64,000 nt of DNA, from positions 8,494,001-8,558,000 of the forward strand of contig CM082586.2 of the NCBI GenBank assembly GCA_040954595.2, written 5' to 3'. Of the stretch, positions 19,865-32,930 are shown one piece after another. The stretch comes from Balanoglossus misakiensis. Its lineage: Eukaryota; Hemichordata. The translations under genes were made by a program, and so were the position numbers. The notes below the pieces were generated by a model. The model worked only from the letters and a program-made list of their open reading frames with translations. It was not told the DNA's origin and did not search any database. Positions within the stretch are counted from its first letter, which is position 1. Every line of letters begins with the position of its first letter.

Positions 19865-22800
19865 CTAACTCTCCCCACTTGTTGATTTCCATTTGACCAT
19901 GTAAATACTGTGATTCTGCATACTAGTAGCGAACACAAGGCCATGTTCATCTTTGAAGCTGAATCCATCCAGCCAGGCTGTGTCCCCAGCTAGGAAACTG
20001 GAGCCCCTCTTGGAGCGCCTGTATGCCGGCAGTTTGAATTTGGAGACGAGTTTGCCCGTTTTGACCTGCACAATGCAGAGATTGTTCTGATCCAGCAGGA
20101 GTGCAAATACCGATCCGATACCAAGTAGAGCACAGCTTGCGATTTCACTGCATGGGATGGTTCTGAAAAGGAGAAATGTTAACAGATATTCATTAAGACA
20201 AAAATGTTCTTATCTTCTTATTAAAGCCCCAGTATTTCTCGTAGGGGCAAAATTTTGTTTGAAACGGCATCTATAATTTCTAAAAGTAGATGATAATTGA
20301 TTCTGAATCGAACAGTCATCATCCCCAGCTCTGCTCATAAACTCATACAATTTACAATATAACGAGTGAAGAATGACTTTCTGTCCGGACAGAAAGTCAC
20401 GTGAGTCAGGCTCCTGTTGACACACGTGACTAGTGCGCATGCGCACTCCAATGTGAATCTATGCGGAAGAGGTTTGGTCGCCCCAAATCAAGCGACTCAG
20501 CGAAGAAATGCGCACTAATTCGGCGAAATTTTGGGAAGATAACTTTATGGGAGAAATCAGTCGATGGAACCAGATCAAATCCGAAAATGGTCTGACCATC
20601 AAATGTCAAAGTGGCACGTTTGCTGATCGACATGTGCAACATGTCCGTTGTAAACAAACCCGCGCATCATTTCAAGTGTTACGTGCAATATTTACAGCTT
20701 GCATGTAGCTACAGTTGCCCAAACCTTTCTTCTGTCTTCATTATGTAGTATTCCATGATGAATGTACGGGAAAAACGGGCATTTTTCGATGATGAAAAAT
20801 GGATACACACGAGAAATACTGGGACTTTAATGTGAGTTTGCTTAGAACATACTAAGAGTCTGTGGGCCAATCCCCCCCCCACCAAACAACCTCCCAGAAA
20901 TGACACTTTTTTGTATAGGGTTTTCAGACTACTTAATTTAAGTTGCAAATGACAGTAAATGATGATATAATACAAAATCAGAAAATTGTCACTTTTTATT
21001 TAAAAAAAACCATGTCATGATCACTTGTGTGTCATAGACAATTTATGTTGTATATGTTTATAATAAATCATTTGAAGATAGCCTCTTTACTTATCACAGC
21101 TCATATAATGATTTTGATCTGAACAATGAGATTTTCACAGCTCATTTGCATACACATGTCTGTCTGTCTGTTGCCGATGACCATCACAGCCACTAGTACC
21201 CTAGGAGATATACGCCCTTTATCAGAATTTTTCATGTGGAAGGTTTGAGAAGTCCAAGCTATGTAAAAATGGTGCTGATTCCAGGAAAGCAGTCATATTG
21301 GCCCCTGAATAAAGACACAATTGCCATTTTGGCCACTTTTTGATCCCAAAAGTGTCAAATTCGGAGACCTGATGATGTATGAAAAAGTCAGTGAGGTTGT
21401 GAGTGAGTGCATTTTCTGCCCTTGAGAAAAAACCTTTACTTTTTCCCTCACCAAGGAATGATGGATACCTTGAGTGGGGTTATTATGACATGAGCTTTCT
21501 TCGGTGGGTATAATAAAGACAGAGACAACACATCATATCATCAAATGTTTGTCACTGACCTCGTTAATGTCAGTGTTTGGAATTTCCAAACATGAATTCC
21601 TGCATCAGAAGCACAACTGATGTAGTGACCATCAAACTGTAGAAGTGGCTGAAAATACAGGCTGCCATCATTATCTGGCAGACTCAGAGTTTTCAAACAC
21701 TCTGTATTGACTTCAGACGATATCGGCCATATCTGTCATCAAACGGAATAACAAGAGGTACTTTCAATTAGGTGTAGCTGAACAACAGAGCAAACAAAAA
21801 TAGACAGTTGAGGTTCACGTTTCTCTGAATACAAGTTTACATTCTGTGCGTACATCCTTAACCCTAATGCTGCCAAGTCAGTTGAAACTGGTTTGATTTC
21901 CAGGGTGCCTAGAATTCAGTAGGGCCTATACAAGACCCTCAGACCAATACAGTGCAAACCAGCGCGATTTTGTACATTTTACAGGGGGCTCAGACTGCCA
22001 CGTGTGTCTAAGTACATATGAGAGCCATGTCAAGACAGTCAAAATACGTTTTAGAAGAAAAATGGCAAGGGACTTGACACTCAAAACAGGTATGATACCC
22101 AGTAGCATTAGGGTTAAGCTAATCCTTCCAACACTTTGTCTTAAGCTGTAATGGCTCTAAACACAACAAAACTAATGAAAATACAGCAAAAAGTTACGGT
22201 TAATGGGACTTTACATATTATTTACCTTAATTTCATTTCTGTCCATGCTTAATAAAACATGTTCATCTTCATTATGGAATACAGAATCTATTGCACTTTT
22301 ACGTAATAACACCTGAAATAAACCAAAGAAATGAAAAAAGGGCTCATCTATAGACAAGTGTTCCTTGTTTGAAATTCGTTGAAAAAGATAAAACTGCTGA
22401 GAGGTTCTGTTTTTTATGTCTGAAAGATGAGGTTTCCAAATTTATGTTTGAGTCCATGTTTTACAACCATGAAAGTCATTGTGAGTCATCCCCCCAAACA
22501 GATTGTAACACACCATGCAGCGAACCCTTGATCGTGATTCATCAATACGCCGTCACGTGACCTTAGTCATTTCGAACTGTTCCCTAGGGCATCATTTCGA
22601 TCAGTTTCTGCCCGGTACTGTTGCCCCGTCTTGATATAATTCCGTGTTTGGTGTGTTACAAAACACATGATGATTGACAATGAGGGCAACAGTGTATTTT
22701 TGATAACCTCAGGACTGCCAGTCACACCAAAACAGTCTGTTTTCCTTCGGGCTATGCCCTCGGGAAAACAAGACTGTTTTAGTTGTGACTAGCAGTGCCC

Positions 22801-25363
22801 TCGGTCATCAAAATACACTGTTACCCTCATTGTCAGTCATCATGTGTATACTGTTTCACTCGGCCTTCAGCCTCGGGAAACAGTCTGTTGGGGGGGGGGG
22901 GGTGATTCACAGTGCCTCGGGTTACAGACGTATGCTGTTGCCCTCATGGCCAGTCAATATGTGTATACTGTCACTTTGTACATACAATGGACAAAACCAT
23001 TTCAAATGTAAACTGAGAAGGGGGGATAAAATGTAAATGAAATACAAAATATATTTTATTGAAATAAAAGACGCTGTGGTCCCGTTTGGGGATGACACGG
23101 AAACAGGTACCACAGCGGCAAAGGAAATTTCATTGAACAGACTGTCTTGTCATCACAAACTTGTTGAGCCTTTGCTGGGTAATGAGTGACAAGGCGAACC
23201 ATGCATGCGTTACATGTATCTGTAATGCACTGTCATGAGATAAAATTCAGTTGCCCTACCTCGGTTACCCATTCCCTATGGCCATGTAAAGTATTGAAGA
23301 GATCTCCAGTAATCAGAGACCAGATTTTCACTGTTCGATCAGCTGACCCACTCACTACCAGATTCAGTTCAGCACTGTAATCCAAACTGAAAACTTAACC
23401 ATAAAATAAAATATATTTTTTTAGAAATAGTTATTATAATTGTAGATATATATTCAATTATTTATATTCTACCAACACCAAGTATTACTACCTTAAATAG
23501 GTTTTTACTTTGTGCTAGGGAGTCCAATCACATTAATTATTGCACTGTGGGTATAAAATGTCAACAACTCACTGTAGTGGAGTTTTAAAAGATATGTCAC
23601 CTGTATCTATGTACATTTTTTCACTTACCTGGGTAGAAAAATTCTACATGTATTTAATGCAGTGAGTATTCTGTCCAAGTATTTGTGATCCTTGATGACA
23701 CAAAATTATTTCAATAGAAACACTGTTCAACAAATTCAAAAATTTTCATTCCATGCCTTGGGTTTAGACCTACACCTGTGTGCTTCAAAGCCAAACATAT
23801 ACATGTACTGTAGTGACATACTTACCAGCTCCTGTATGTCCCAAGAAATGCTGTGTTCTTTCGCCTGTTCTCCAATCCCAACAAGCTATTGTATTGTCAA
23901 AGGATGCAGTGATCAGCCTATTGTCATCAAATTTCACATCAGCACAAGTGTGGGTTTGAATGACAGCCAAACACATACCACTCTCAACATCCCATAGTCT
24001 AACCGACTGGTCATCTGAACCTACAGAGAGAGGCATAAGAGAACATATACCAGAACATGTAAACATAAAATTCAACCTTTCAGCAGCAACCTATGGTTAA
24101 AGCCTCTAGAGCTGCCAAATTTCTCATATTTTTTTCTACAATAAAATACTTTAAATGTATTCTCTTTCCTTTAAAATCCTCACCATTAAGCAATATTACT
24201 TGTATTTGCATCAGTTTGTCTTCTCTTGGCGACGCATACCACTCATGCACTCATTCAATCATCTGATGAGAAGGAGTCAGTGTTGCAATGCAGATGAAAC
24301 ACAGCAAATGAAACTTGCTCATGGCCACAGGATACAACAAATAGAAAAGTCTTATTTTTGTCTCTTACGTGTAATATGGTGGGAGTTTTACATTGTTACT
24401 TGCTGGTGACTTGTAGGGAGCCCTCTAGTGCCCAAGAGCTGTCAGGTCACTGACCCCATTCTGGCGACCTTTATATTGCATGGCCAGAATGGTTGTTTAA
24501 TATTGGTCCAGTCAAATTGCTAGGATAGCTGAGATAGCGTTAACATTATATATATAAACTCACTGGATGATATATTAATTTGAAATTCAAGACAACTTCA
24601 CAGCTGGAAAAAAAACTTAATAGCAAACAAAAGCAGATAATTTCACACATTTGTTCACCTTGATCTATAATGGACGGATTTGTCTACAATTTTCACACAC
24701 AAAATTATGCCCCTAAATGTGTTTTCTTCTGCCCCTAAATGTCGACTTTAGGTGCAAAATGCTACCAACCAAAAATGTTAGACTTGTGGTGTAGTGTAGT
24801 GTAGTGTAGTTTAGTGTAGTGTAGTGTAAGGACTTTCAACAAAACGATTATTTTGACCTACCTGTCGCCAGTTTACCGCCACTGTGATACAATGCATACA
24901 CTCTCGCTGTATGTCCATAAACTGTAATATTCTCAAATGCTAATCCATTGGACAGCTGATGTTTGCGATTCAACGCACGCATGTAGGCTTTCTTCCAGTG
25001 GTGTTTATTTTGAATGTCCAAGTCGGCGTTGCTGATTTTCAGTCCCAGCTGAACACAGCCATTCTGCCACGATTGGCCACACTCACTGATCATCTTGTTC
25101 CAGTGTTTACTGACAAGGCAACACTTCAACAAAGTGGACAAGTCCAACCAGGTCAGTAAATAAAAGCCCAATTCCAACGGCAAGAAAGCCAAAAAATCTC
25201 TCTTCAGTAGAGTTTCCAATTTGGTCGACAGGTGTCTTAACTGTGATGCTCCACACACTGCTATTAGATAGTCCAAAGCAATACATTGCTGATTGTCATT
25301 CAGATGGCATTTAAATGTATTCGTGACCTCATCCAGCCAGACTTCAAAGGCATGGTCCTCCAT
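19865..25363 (-). CDS. FBXW2: F-box/WD-repeat protein 2 (SCF substrate adaptor)
   Basis: Coding exons 24862-25363, 23826-24020, 23260-23393, 22226-22312, 21560-21732 and 19865-20162 keep phase and give 462 residues, close to vertebrate FBXW2 (about 454). The N-terminus ([20 protein letters not shown]) and F-box (about 57-100, [20 protein letters not shown]) match FBXW2, followed by WD repeats: [44 protein letters not shown], and the diagnostic C-terminal [14 protein letters not shown] and [16 protein letters not shown]. It recruits substrates to SKP1-CUL1 ubiquitin ligase. ATG 25363 is the first in the exon that begins at 25375 (acceptor TTATTGCAG). A leader exon ends at 26278 before GTAAGG. 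Introns hold several MITEs. One acceptor (TTAAG at 23394) lacks a good pyrimidine tract but is required by phase. Confidence 0.95.
21862..22113. mobile_element. piggyBac-like MITE flanked by TTAA (copy 1)
   Basis: TTAA at 21858-21861 and again at 22114-22117 flank an element starting CCCTAATGCTGCCAAGTCAG and ending AGCATTAGGG. TTAA duplication with CCC/GGG ends is the piggyBac signature. Copy 2, in the opposite orientation, is at 54160-54465. It lies in an FBXW2 intron. Confidence 0.8.
22660..22865. mobile_element. Palindromic foldback element
   Basis: ACACATGATGATTGACAATG, GGGCAACAGTGTATTTTTGA and CAAAACAGTCTGTTTTCC on the left recur inverted as GGAAAACAAGACTGTTTT, TCAAAATACACTGTTACCC and CATTGTCAGTCATCATGTGT on the right, around a short CCTTCGGGCTATGCCCTCGG loop. 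Part of an arm is repeated at 22915-22975. Confidence 0.7.
24785..24832. repeat. (GTGTA)n pentanucleotide repeat
   Basis: About nine GTGTA units with one substitution, in an FBXW2 intron. Confidence 0.85.
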
Positions 25364-25510
25364 GTTCACACGATCCTGCAATAAATTGATAATCGTGGAA
25401 TTTTATTATTTCGAACACAATTAAATCATTCCACATTTGATAGGAGCAAAAACCAGCAAATGGATGTTGGCATCATTTGCCAATTGGTTAAATTAGTCCC
25501 CTTTTCACAT

Positions 25511-25648
25511 GACCACTTCGCAGATAGAATAACGCAGGGGGTTGTGGGACAGTTTGCGTTCTGAGCGCGTGCGTTAGCCATGTGTACTAGACGTTATCTG
25601 TTGAACGCAAATTATACCAATCATGCATTGCAGATACCCTATCTGGCC
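25511..25648. mobile_element. MITE with GACCACTTCGCGGATAG ends (copy 1)
   Basis: Starts GACCACTTCGCAGATAGAAT and is near identical over its length to the intact copy at 52809-52948 (GGGACAGTTTGCGTTCTGAG, GAACGCAAATTATACCA). Its right terminal repeat is decayed after CCCTATC. Confidence 0.8.
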
Positions 25649-26370
25649 TAATTAAAACAATTCAAGCACATATCCAATTCCATACAACCAAAATCTATTA
25701 TTTTGGAAGAATAATTCACGAGGAGACAGAAATGATATGTTTCTCAGATTTTCCGAAATAAAATTCCAACAATAAATGAATGAAGTTGTAACTAGACAGT
25801 TTGCTGATTTGCCAATTCCAGCACCACATATATTTTTTTAAAACATGACTTGTAAACACTATCCATTGTGAGGGACTGTGTCATAAACACAAGCAGAGCA
25901 AGTTGTAAGGCTACATGTATATGATTTAGGGCAAGATATTTCAAAGCCCCCCCCCCCCCCCCCAAACAATTAAAAGTTTCTCCTCAAAAATACTCCAATC
26001 TCTTGACATTCCTTGCGATCGCAGCCTCAAATTAATAAAGGTTGGAAAACATACTACATTTCTTTATGTTTTGAATGGGGGTGTACATCCCATTTTCACA
26101 ACGATGGATATGCTCAGCTGTACGGGAAGAAAACACGTTCCGTGACATTTTGAAAGCGCTGACCTCACTCAAAGCAGTAATTAACGTTCAAAATTTACAC
26201 TAACCGCTAGCTGCAATGATTGTAGCGGGTAACTAAACCGCCTACCAAAATATAAACAACGAAGTCGAAGTCCTTACCTTCAGCTCTCAGGTTAACGTTC
26301 ACTACAGTCGTTTGAGGTCAACTATAGAGGGCGTCCCAGCGTATGCGTCTATGTTTAGCCTTGCCCCAAT

Positions 26371-26433
26371 CTGATTAAAATCAGATGTAGGGAACGGCGA
26401 CGTTCCCTACATCTTATTTTAATCAGATTGGCC
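26371..26433. repeat. Short foldback (TTAAAATCAGATGTAGGGAA)
   Basis: TGATTAAAATCAGATGTAGG with GGAACG, then the inverse CGTTCCCTACATC and TTTTAATCAGA: a 60-base hairpin at the FBXW2 promoter side. A longer relative with the same arms and a 90-base loop is at 54959-55096. Confidence 0.7.
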
Positions 26434-27639
26434 TTGTTCGAGCAGTGAAAACTGCAGCATATTAAACAATACAAACTTCATTGCCTTTATAGTTTACATA
26501 TTCTATGTGCGTACTACAAACATAAAAAGTATCATCCTCGATACTTGTACAGTTTTTATTCAAGGATATTTTTGTTGTATTTATAAGTTCTCTCATGAAT
26601 TACTATAGGCCTACTGAGCTGGACCCAAGCAGTAAAAGCTCTCTGCAGACAGATGTACACTGACTGTATCAATATCACACACCAATTTCAATGTACGGAC
26701 ATCACCATAATATTATTTGGTGCACAGTCCCTCTATACCTGTACTAGTAATACATGTGATTGCAGCTTCGAACAGTCCAATTACAACATGAAAAGCACAT
26801 ATCAGCTATCAACAGTTTTTTTTTAATTGAGATGAAAAAAATCATAATGGACACAGTGGAGTGTGTGCGATTTTAATGACATGACCTCACACAAACCATA
26901 CAGAGGGAGTACACACCCACATATTGTCCATCAGAGTAAATACTTGTTAAAGATAGTCCAGTATACACCTTGCAATGTATTCAAAGATTGTTTGGGTAAA
27001 AATTACAACAATGCATTACGTCTCCCGGAAGAAACGCATGACTTAATCTTACAAGCTATACATTTATCTCTCGGCAGAAATGGACGCCTGGTCGTTTATG
27101 TGTTTTATGTGTAATATCGCAGCTTGGGCAGGTTTTTTATGCTATTATGGTGCCAGTTGAGGAAATGTCAAATTGTCCGAGATGCGAAGGACACTATTGA
27201 AGCGTGATATATGAGGGTATAAAAGTTCGATATTTTGTTAACAACATTATTATCACGCGTCTTCCCTGTTCAACGCCAACACCCAAATTTTAATCGATGG
27301 AATACATCCACCCTTATCCTTAGTCGACATATGACACCATTTTGACTTTGTGGTGATTCTAACACCCGTTTGCGCAGCTAAATACATTCACGGATTATAC
27401 TACATGTGTGTGTGTACCTATTTATAAAAGCATTCGACACCTAACCCCAACCATAACCCATGCGTTTTCATAGTTATGAAGCTCAGTATAAATGATATTG
27501 TTATTTTGCTATTATTTACAAGGCCAACAATGTAAAGGAAACAATAACAAGTGAGTCTAGTCATTGGTCAATTTTATTAAAACCAACATTTGTATACAGC
27601 ATGTCTGTATTTTTATAATGGCGCAATGCAAGGAAAATC

Positions 27640-27775
27640 ATGAAAACTCCCAAGGACTTATTAAGATTTTTCACACTCGTCGGGGATGTTTTGTCAAACA
27701 AACGCCTGCGGTTCGTGAGAGACCAATTTTCCCAAACAGGTGTGAGAAATAATCCCATAGTCCTCGATGGTGTGA
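27640..27775. mobile_element. Diverged copy of palindromic TCACACTCGTCGGGGATRTT element
   Basis: Shares TTTTCACACTCGTCGGGGAT, CGCCTGCGGTTCGTG, GGTGTGAGAAATAATCCCA and the outer CCAAGGAC/AGTCCT with the copy at 16155-16320. Confidence 0.7.
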
Positions 27776-28614
27776 CATTCTATAAGTTTGTACATGTATA
27801 TGCATTACGTGAACGTGCCAAGCGTGCTGTTGTGCCTACTAAACTTTAGGGTTATGTATAGGAGCGTGACCTTCAACCACCGTGACCTGAAGTGACCTCT
27901 ATGTTTAGTGGCCAGCATCTGGGGCTGAAAATTTGGAAAAAGGTCACTTCCTTGTGGTCTCTTGAAGACAGTTTTTATCTCCAGAGAAATTAAAATTCAG
28001 GAAGACAAACTGACCCATTTCCTGCGCGCATTATCGGTGTAAATGACCATTACAACGTAGTAACAGGAAAAACAAGTGCAAATGGGACGTATTGATGTCC
28101 TTTTGCAACCTCTCGACTTAAAAAAATGTCGCATTATGTGCAATATCGCTTCCCTAAACTTGGCGTGCATTTCTATTTGCAAAAAACCATCAGATAGTTC
28201 TGTGTATTATACCGTCCGAACAGTCGACCTCTTTCTCACATTAGTGTCCGAGGCGCGCGGTGGAGGGCGGGAGGGGGGGGGGGGGGGGTCTGTTGTACAT
28301 GTTATCTCCGGCGTCCACATGCAGGTGCCTGTGGAAAATGCTACCGAACGGCCTCAAAATAGTCTAGAGGCCGTTCAATACCTTTGTCCGGAGGCACCAG
28401 TGTCTAAGCAGAGGCGACACAAAGTGGGGTGCATGATGCATGGATGGGTGGCAAGGGATTGGGTCTGTTGGTCACACAAGCCACGCGTGTTTCTCTTCTG
28501 AATACATCTGACTATAACAACTGTCTCCTGTGTCTTGCTTTCACACCCACCCCTCAGTTTGTCTATTCGCACACATAATCTTCCTACAAACACTACTGAT
28601 CGCACTTAGACCAA

Positions 28615-28868
28615 AATATGTGCTGTTCCGATTACCCGACCTACCCGACCCTATACTTTTTAGAGCTTCGTAAACCAGAAAGTAAAACTAACGATGTCAA
28701 ATATACAAAATTTATGAAAATTGCGCGAATCACGCGAGAACCATGACGCCATTCTTCTACACTAAGACCGACCACAGAAATTAAAAAAATCGCAAAATAA
28801 AAATCCCCTACCTACCCTATTTTTTGATTTTTGAAAAATATGTAATCGGAAAAGCCCATATTTTTTTT
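28615..28868. mobile_element. MITE with TATGTGCTGTTCCGATTAC ends (copy 1)
   Basis: ATATGTGCTGTTCCGATTAC at the left and GTAATCGGAAAAGCCCATAT at the right are inverted repeats. The interior (CGAAGCTCTAAAAAG complement, CTACCTACCCTATTTTT) matches in reverse the copy at 60952-61222. Confidence 0.75.
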
Positions 28869-30463
28869 TATTTTTTTTTTTATTTTTTTTGGGGGGGGGG
28901 CTTAGGTTGAGTTACCCCGTGTGTACATGGTGTAGTCGCATCGCTGTAAAGGGTCGGGCGATTACGCTTTTTTCAAGTTTCAAGTTACCAGTTGCCTGAA
29001 GCGGGTTGCTCGGCCGTGTTACCAGTTTGTCACGTTGCCTTTAACTTTGCAACTGCACATCCGTGGGTGGTTGTTAATTTACCATTTGTGCGCCTAACAA
29101 CATGTACATTTTTTTATAATTATTAAAGATACTTGATATAACTGCCATTTATTGCATTATTTTTTTTTTCAAAATTAAGGCGACTGGTACTGTCAGGGGA
29201 TTAAACGGCTAAAGTAAATAACATGCAAGCATATCTTTGTCATATGGTGAAGCATTTTCAGTTAGTATACCGATGCATGCTACTAATTGGTTCACACGCT
29301 GCAGAGTGGCCGGGTCAGTAATTGACCTCAATACTGAGATCAATAAGTAAAGTTCGCACACTTTTCATCTCATTCAGCGGAATTAAACAAAAAACACGGA
29401 AATTGTTTTTTGTTGCAAATAGTTGAATGCACTGAGCACTTGCTTGAAAAGCATACTTCGAACGACTGGAGAAGATAATGGAGTTATTTTTATCTCCCGG
29501 AAGAAATGGCTGGTTTAATCCAGACCATATACCTGTTTACTAGCACTGCCGTCAGGGGTCATGGATACTACAGTCGTTAAATTAGGCGTTTTATTTGAGC
29601 AATGGGTCTTGTATCAACTATCATGATGTATGCACAACCCACAAATATTGGTTCAGATATACATTTCTAGGATGTACATATCATTTCAGTTGTGACATAA
29701 TCAGAAACCCAACTTCTGGTATGCATCATACTGCAACATGAACATATCCTGCGAAGTTAGACAAAGACTGTGTTTTGATCTTTCACAAACTAGTGTTGCT
29801 CTATTTACTTGATCGTCTATTCCCCATTACTGAAAGTTAACGCATGTTTTGACCGGAGCATATGAAAATCTTGCCCAACTCCAACTTTGGAATATTTTCA
29901 GTTTTTTTTTCTTTATTAACTGTGATTTCTTGTTCTGCTCTGTAAAACACGAAGAATTGTTCACTATTAATTTGTTTCTCAACACAGCGCTTTAGTAGTA
30001 ATCCGCCGCATTATCCTAACCTGAACTCATTTATAAACAATAGTTATTTTTCATATTCAGGTTTAATCGAGAAGTTAAACACTGAAAATTTTATGAAGCC
30101 ATCAGAGTAGAACAACTCACAGTTGACACACGGAAGGAATATACTAGGGAAAATAGCCAATGTAGATTTACTGGGGCTTTCACCCCCTCTAAGAAGTTAT
30201 TTTGTTAACATTTCCGGGTTGTAATTATCCACGACCCCTTATTATTGCGGACTCTTGCCAGTGGGATGGGTGGGCCCTGTTATTGAAAGTGCCATTGGGT
30301 GATGGATAGTCTCCTCAAAGCACAATATACATGTAATTACTTTTGAGTGGCAAAACAGTATCCCATTGTATATAAAAGTAAATATAAGTAGACGTTTACC
30401 TGCGCTTATAGCAGATGCTCTTCGGGAGCCACATAGTCACATCCGTTTGAGTATATTTGCAGT

Positions 30464-32848
30464 ATGGTCCCTTTACGTAGCTGTTTTCTGTTCATTCTGC
30501 TTGTATCTTCCACCGTAGAGAGCCTAGCAGAGAGATCGAAGATTTCACTGACGGACAATGGATACACTGGAATTCTGATAGCCATACACGATGACGTGGC
30601 AGAGGATTTTGAACTGGTTGAGAAAATACAGGTAAGACAGATTTTGGTGTCGCGTTGTTTTCAACTGTCATAGAAGTTATAATAATCCTGCGTTTGTTCA
30701 CGCTAAAGCATTTATATTAATGGTTTGTTGTTTTTTAGTCATGACTCAAAAAAGAAAATAAAAAAGTACAAGATTAATACGCATACAAATGTATTATTCT
30801 TGCTGGAAAGGACATTTAATTATTACGAAGTCGTCTCTTCTTTTTCACAACTCTGGGATTAAATATGGTAAATCTCGGAATATGTCAAGTAGAATTAACA
30901 TGATGATCGGACGTTTTAGCTAATTTTACGTGGGTATGTTATAAAAAATTGCCAAACAGTTGGAAAATGAAAAACGTTAAACCAAAATAAGCCTCTTACA
31001 ATTGTGATAGTTGGAAGCTTTTACAAACATTTTCTCCCGCCAAGACTGTAGTCGAGCTTTACCATCCGTGCGAGCGGACGATGTTTTGTAATCGAATAGC
31101 CTTGGTATCGGTTCACCATAGGGGGTTTGTTCAAATACAATATACAGAACTCTGTTTTCTTGGACGTTTTATGTCATTTTTGATCATATTTACGGGGGCG
31201 AGGAGATACATTTGCACCAAATTTGATATTTGTTATGCTGCAGGCCGATGAAACGAAATCGGAAATTGTCCTTTTTTCAGAACATTTGAGAATATAATTA
31301 TAGATCAGTGAGCTGTCCTGTGTATACATACACCCGAGTATACATACTCGGGAATGGCCCGGCCATATTTGACGTCCGATTTAGGAAATTTTCAATTGTG
31401 TTTTTGAACGCCTGTTTCACCAACGCGGAATTGTCGGATATATTGTTTGTCGTTGTCGACTATCAGCCGTTGATAGTCAATAACTTTTCAGAATTGGTCA
31501 TATAGGTTTGATATCATCGTCTGCTCGCACGGGTCGTTGGATCGACCACAGTTTTCGGAGAGCCAGACCCTGGCGGGCGATGTTGGTTTGATATGAGGAT
31601 GTGTAGGCCGCTATAAATGGTATTGGTCAGATTTTCCATTTTATGACAATATGCCCGGGTCCGAAGAGTTGAAAAGGTTTCATATTTTCCCCCACATTGC
31701 TACAAAATACCCAGTTTTGCGGTACCGTATATGGGTATTTCTTGGCAATTTGGTATCAGGTCCAGAATAAAATGTATAAATGTCATTCAACTTGATGAAA
31801 TCTTGATAACCATACCATTTGTAAATTGTTCTGTGTATAATCAGATTTGACTAGACCCCCCCCCCCTTCCCCTCTTCCTATTCTGCCTCCTCTTCCTCAA
31901 CAGGACATCTTCACTGAAGCGTCACGTGAGTTGTACCGGGCAACTCGACAGCGAGCTTTCTTCAGTAACATCACCATCTCATTACCAGCCACATGGAGTG
32001 ACAACATAACAGCGACACTGAGTGACATGACAGATCCCCAGGCTGCCAATATCATAGTGACAAAGCATGACAACGTCGACGTGGAAACACCGTACACCAA
32101 TCAGGTCGATTCCTGTGGGAAGCAGGCCCAGTTTTTACATTTGACTGATAAATTTATTCTTGACAGTCAATGGACAATGGACACATACGGACATCCAGGT
32201 ATAGTTGTTGAATAACCTCAAAGTACTCTCTTAGACACAAGTATTACCTATCGCCAAGTCGTTATGGAGTCTTAAACATGTGCCACACCTTCACAATATT
32301 AGCCAGTGAAGGGTTCTGCTGTTTAAATGGACGTTTCATTTTCTTCTCAGGGAAGGTCATAGTACACGAGTGGGGGCACCTTCGGTGGGGCCTCTTTGAC
32401 GAATACCCAACGAGTTCCGGTCAACATTTTTACTTGACTGAGACCGATGAGGTAGAAGCAACACGGTGTTCGTTGTCAGTGCTCGGGAACATAGACGGGG
32501 ACAACTGCACCTTGAACTTGGAGAGTGGTGTACTGCCCGCCGAACACTGTCGTTTCGTTCCCCTCCTTCAAAATAACCAAGCCACCGGTTCATACATGTA
32601 CGCAAGTTTCGTGGATTCTGTAAGTAGACCAATTGAATAACAAGGATGCCAATGCATGGGATTTCATAAAATGTCCCTTTTCTCGTTCCAACATCAACGT
32701 CAGTCCAGCATGGCAGATCACTAGGGTACTTTGTTTTAGCCTTGCCTACTGCCATGCAACGATGTGATCCTGATGATCAATTTTATTTAGCACAGATGAT
32801 AAAAATAAGAACAAAGAAGAGATGAAGAGATGATTGAGAGAGAGAGAG

Positions 32849-32930
<82 letters not shown>

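Larger units (their letters stand above)
26341..30463. other. Intergenic region FBXW2 to CLCA
   Basis: Four kilobases without a recognised exon. It contains a short foldback at 26371-26433, one at 27640-27775 and a MITE at 28615-28868, plus G tracts at 28268-28289 and T tracts near 28860-28890. The divergent promoters of FBXW2 (minus) and CLCA (plus) should lie at its two edges; TATAAAAGTAAATATAAG at 30370-30387 is AT-rich but not a clear TATA box. Confidence 0.4.

Noticed and set aside
27564-27849. Overlapping short open frames on both strands
   Set aside because: Lie in a palindromic foldback element; mirror translations of the arms.
31847-31903. Upstream extension of the CLCA exon-2 open frame
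   Set aside because: Pyrimidine-rich tract ending CAACAG is the acceptor; the Pro-rich translation is the polypyrimidine tract.
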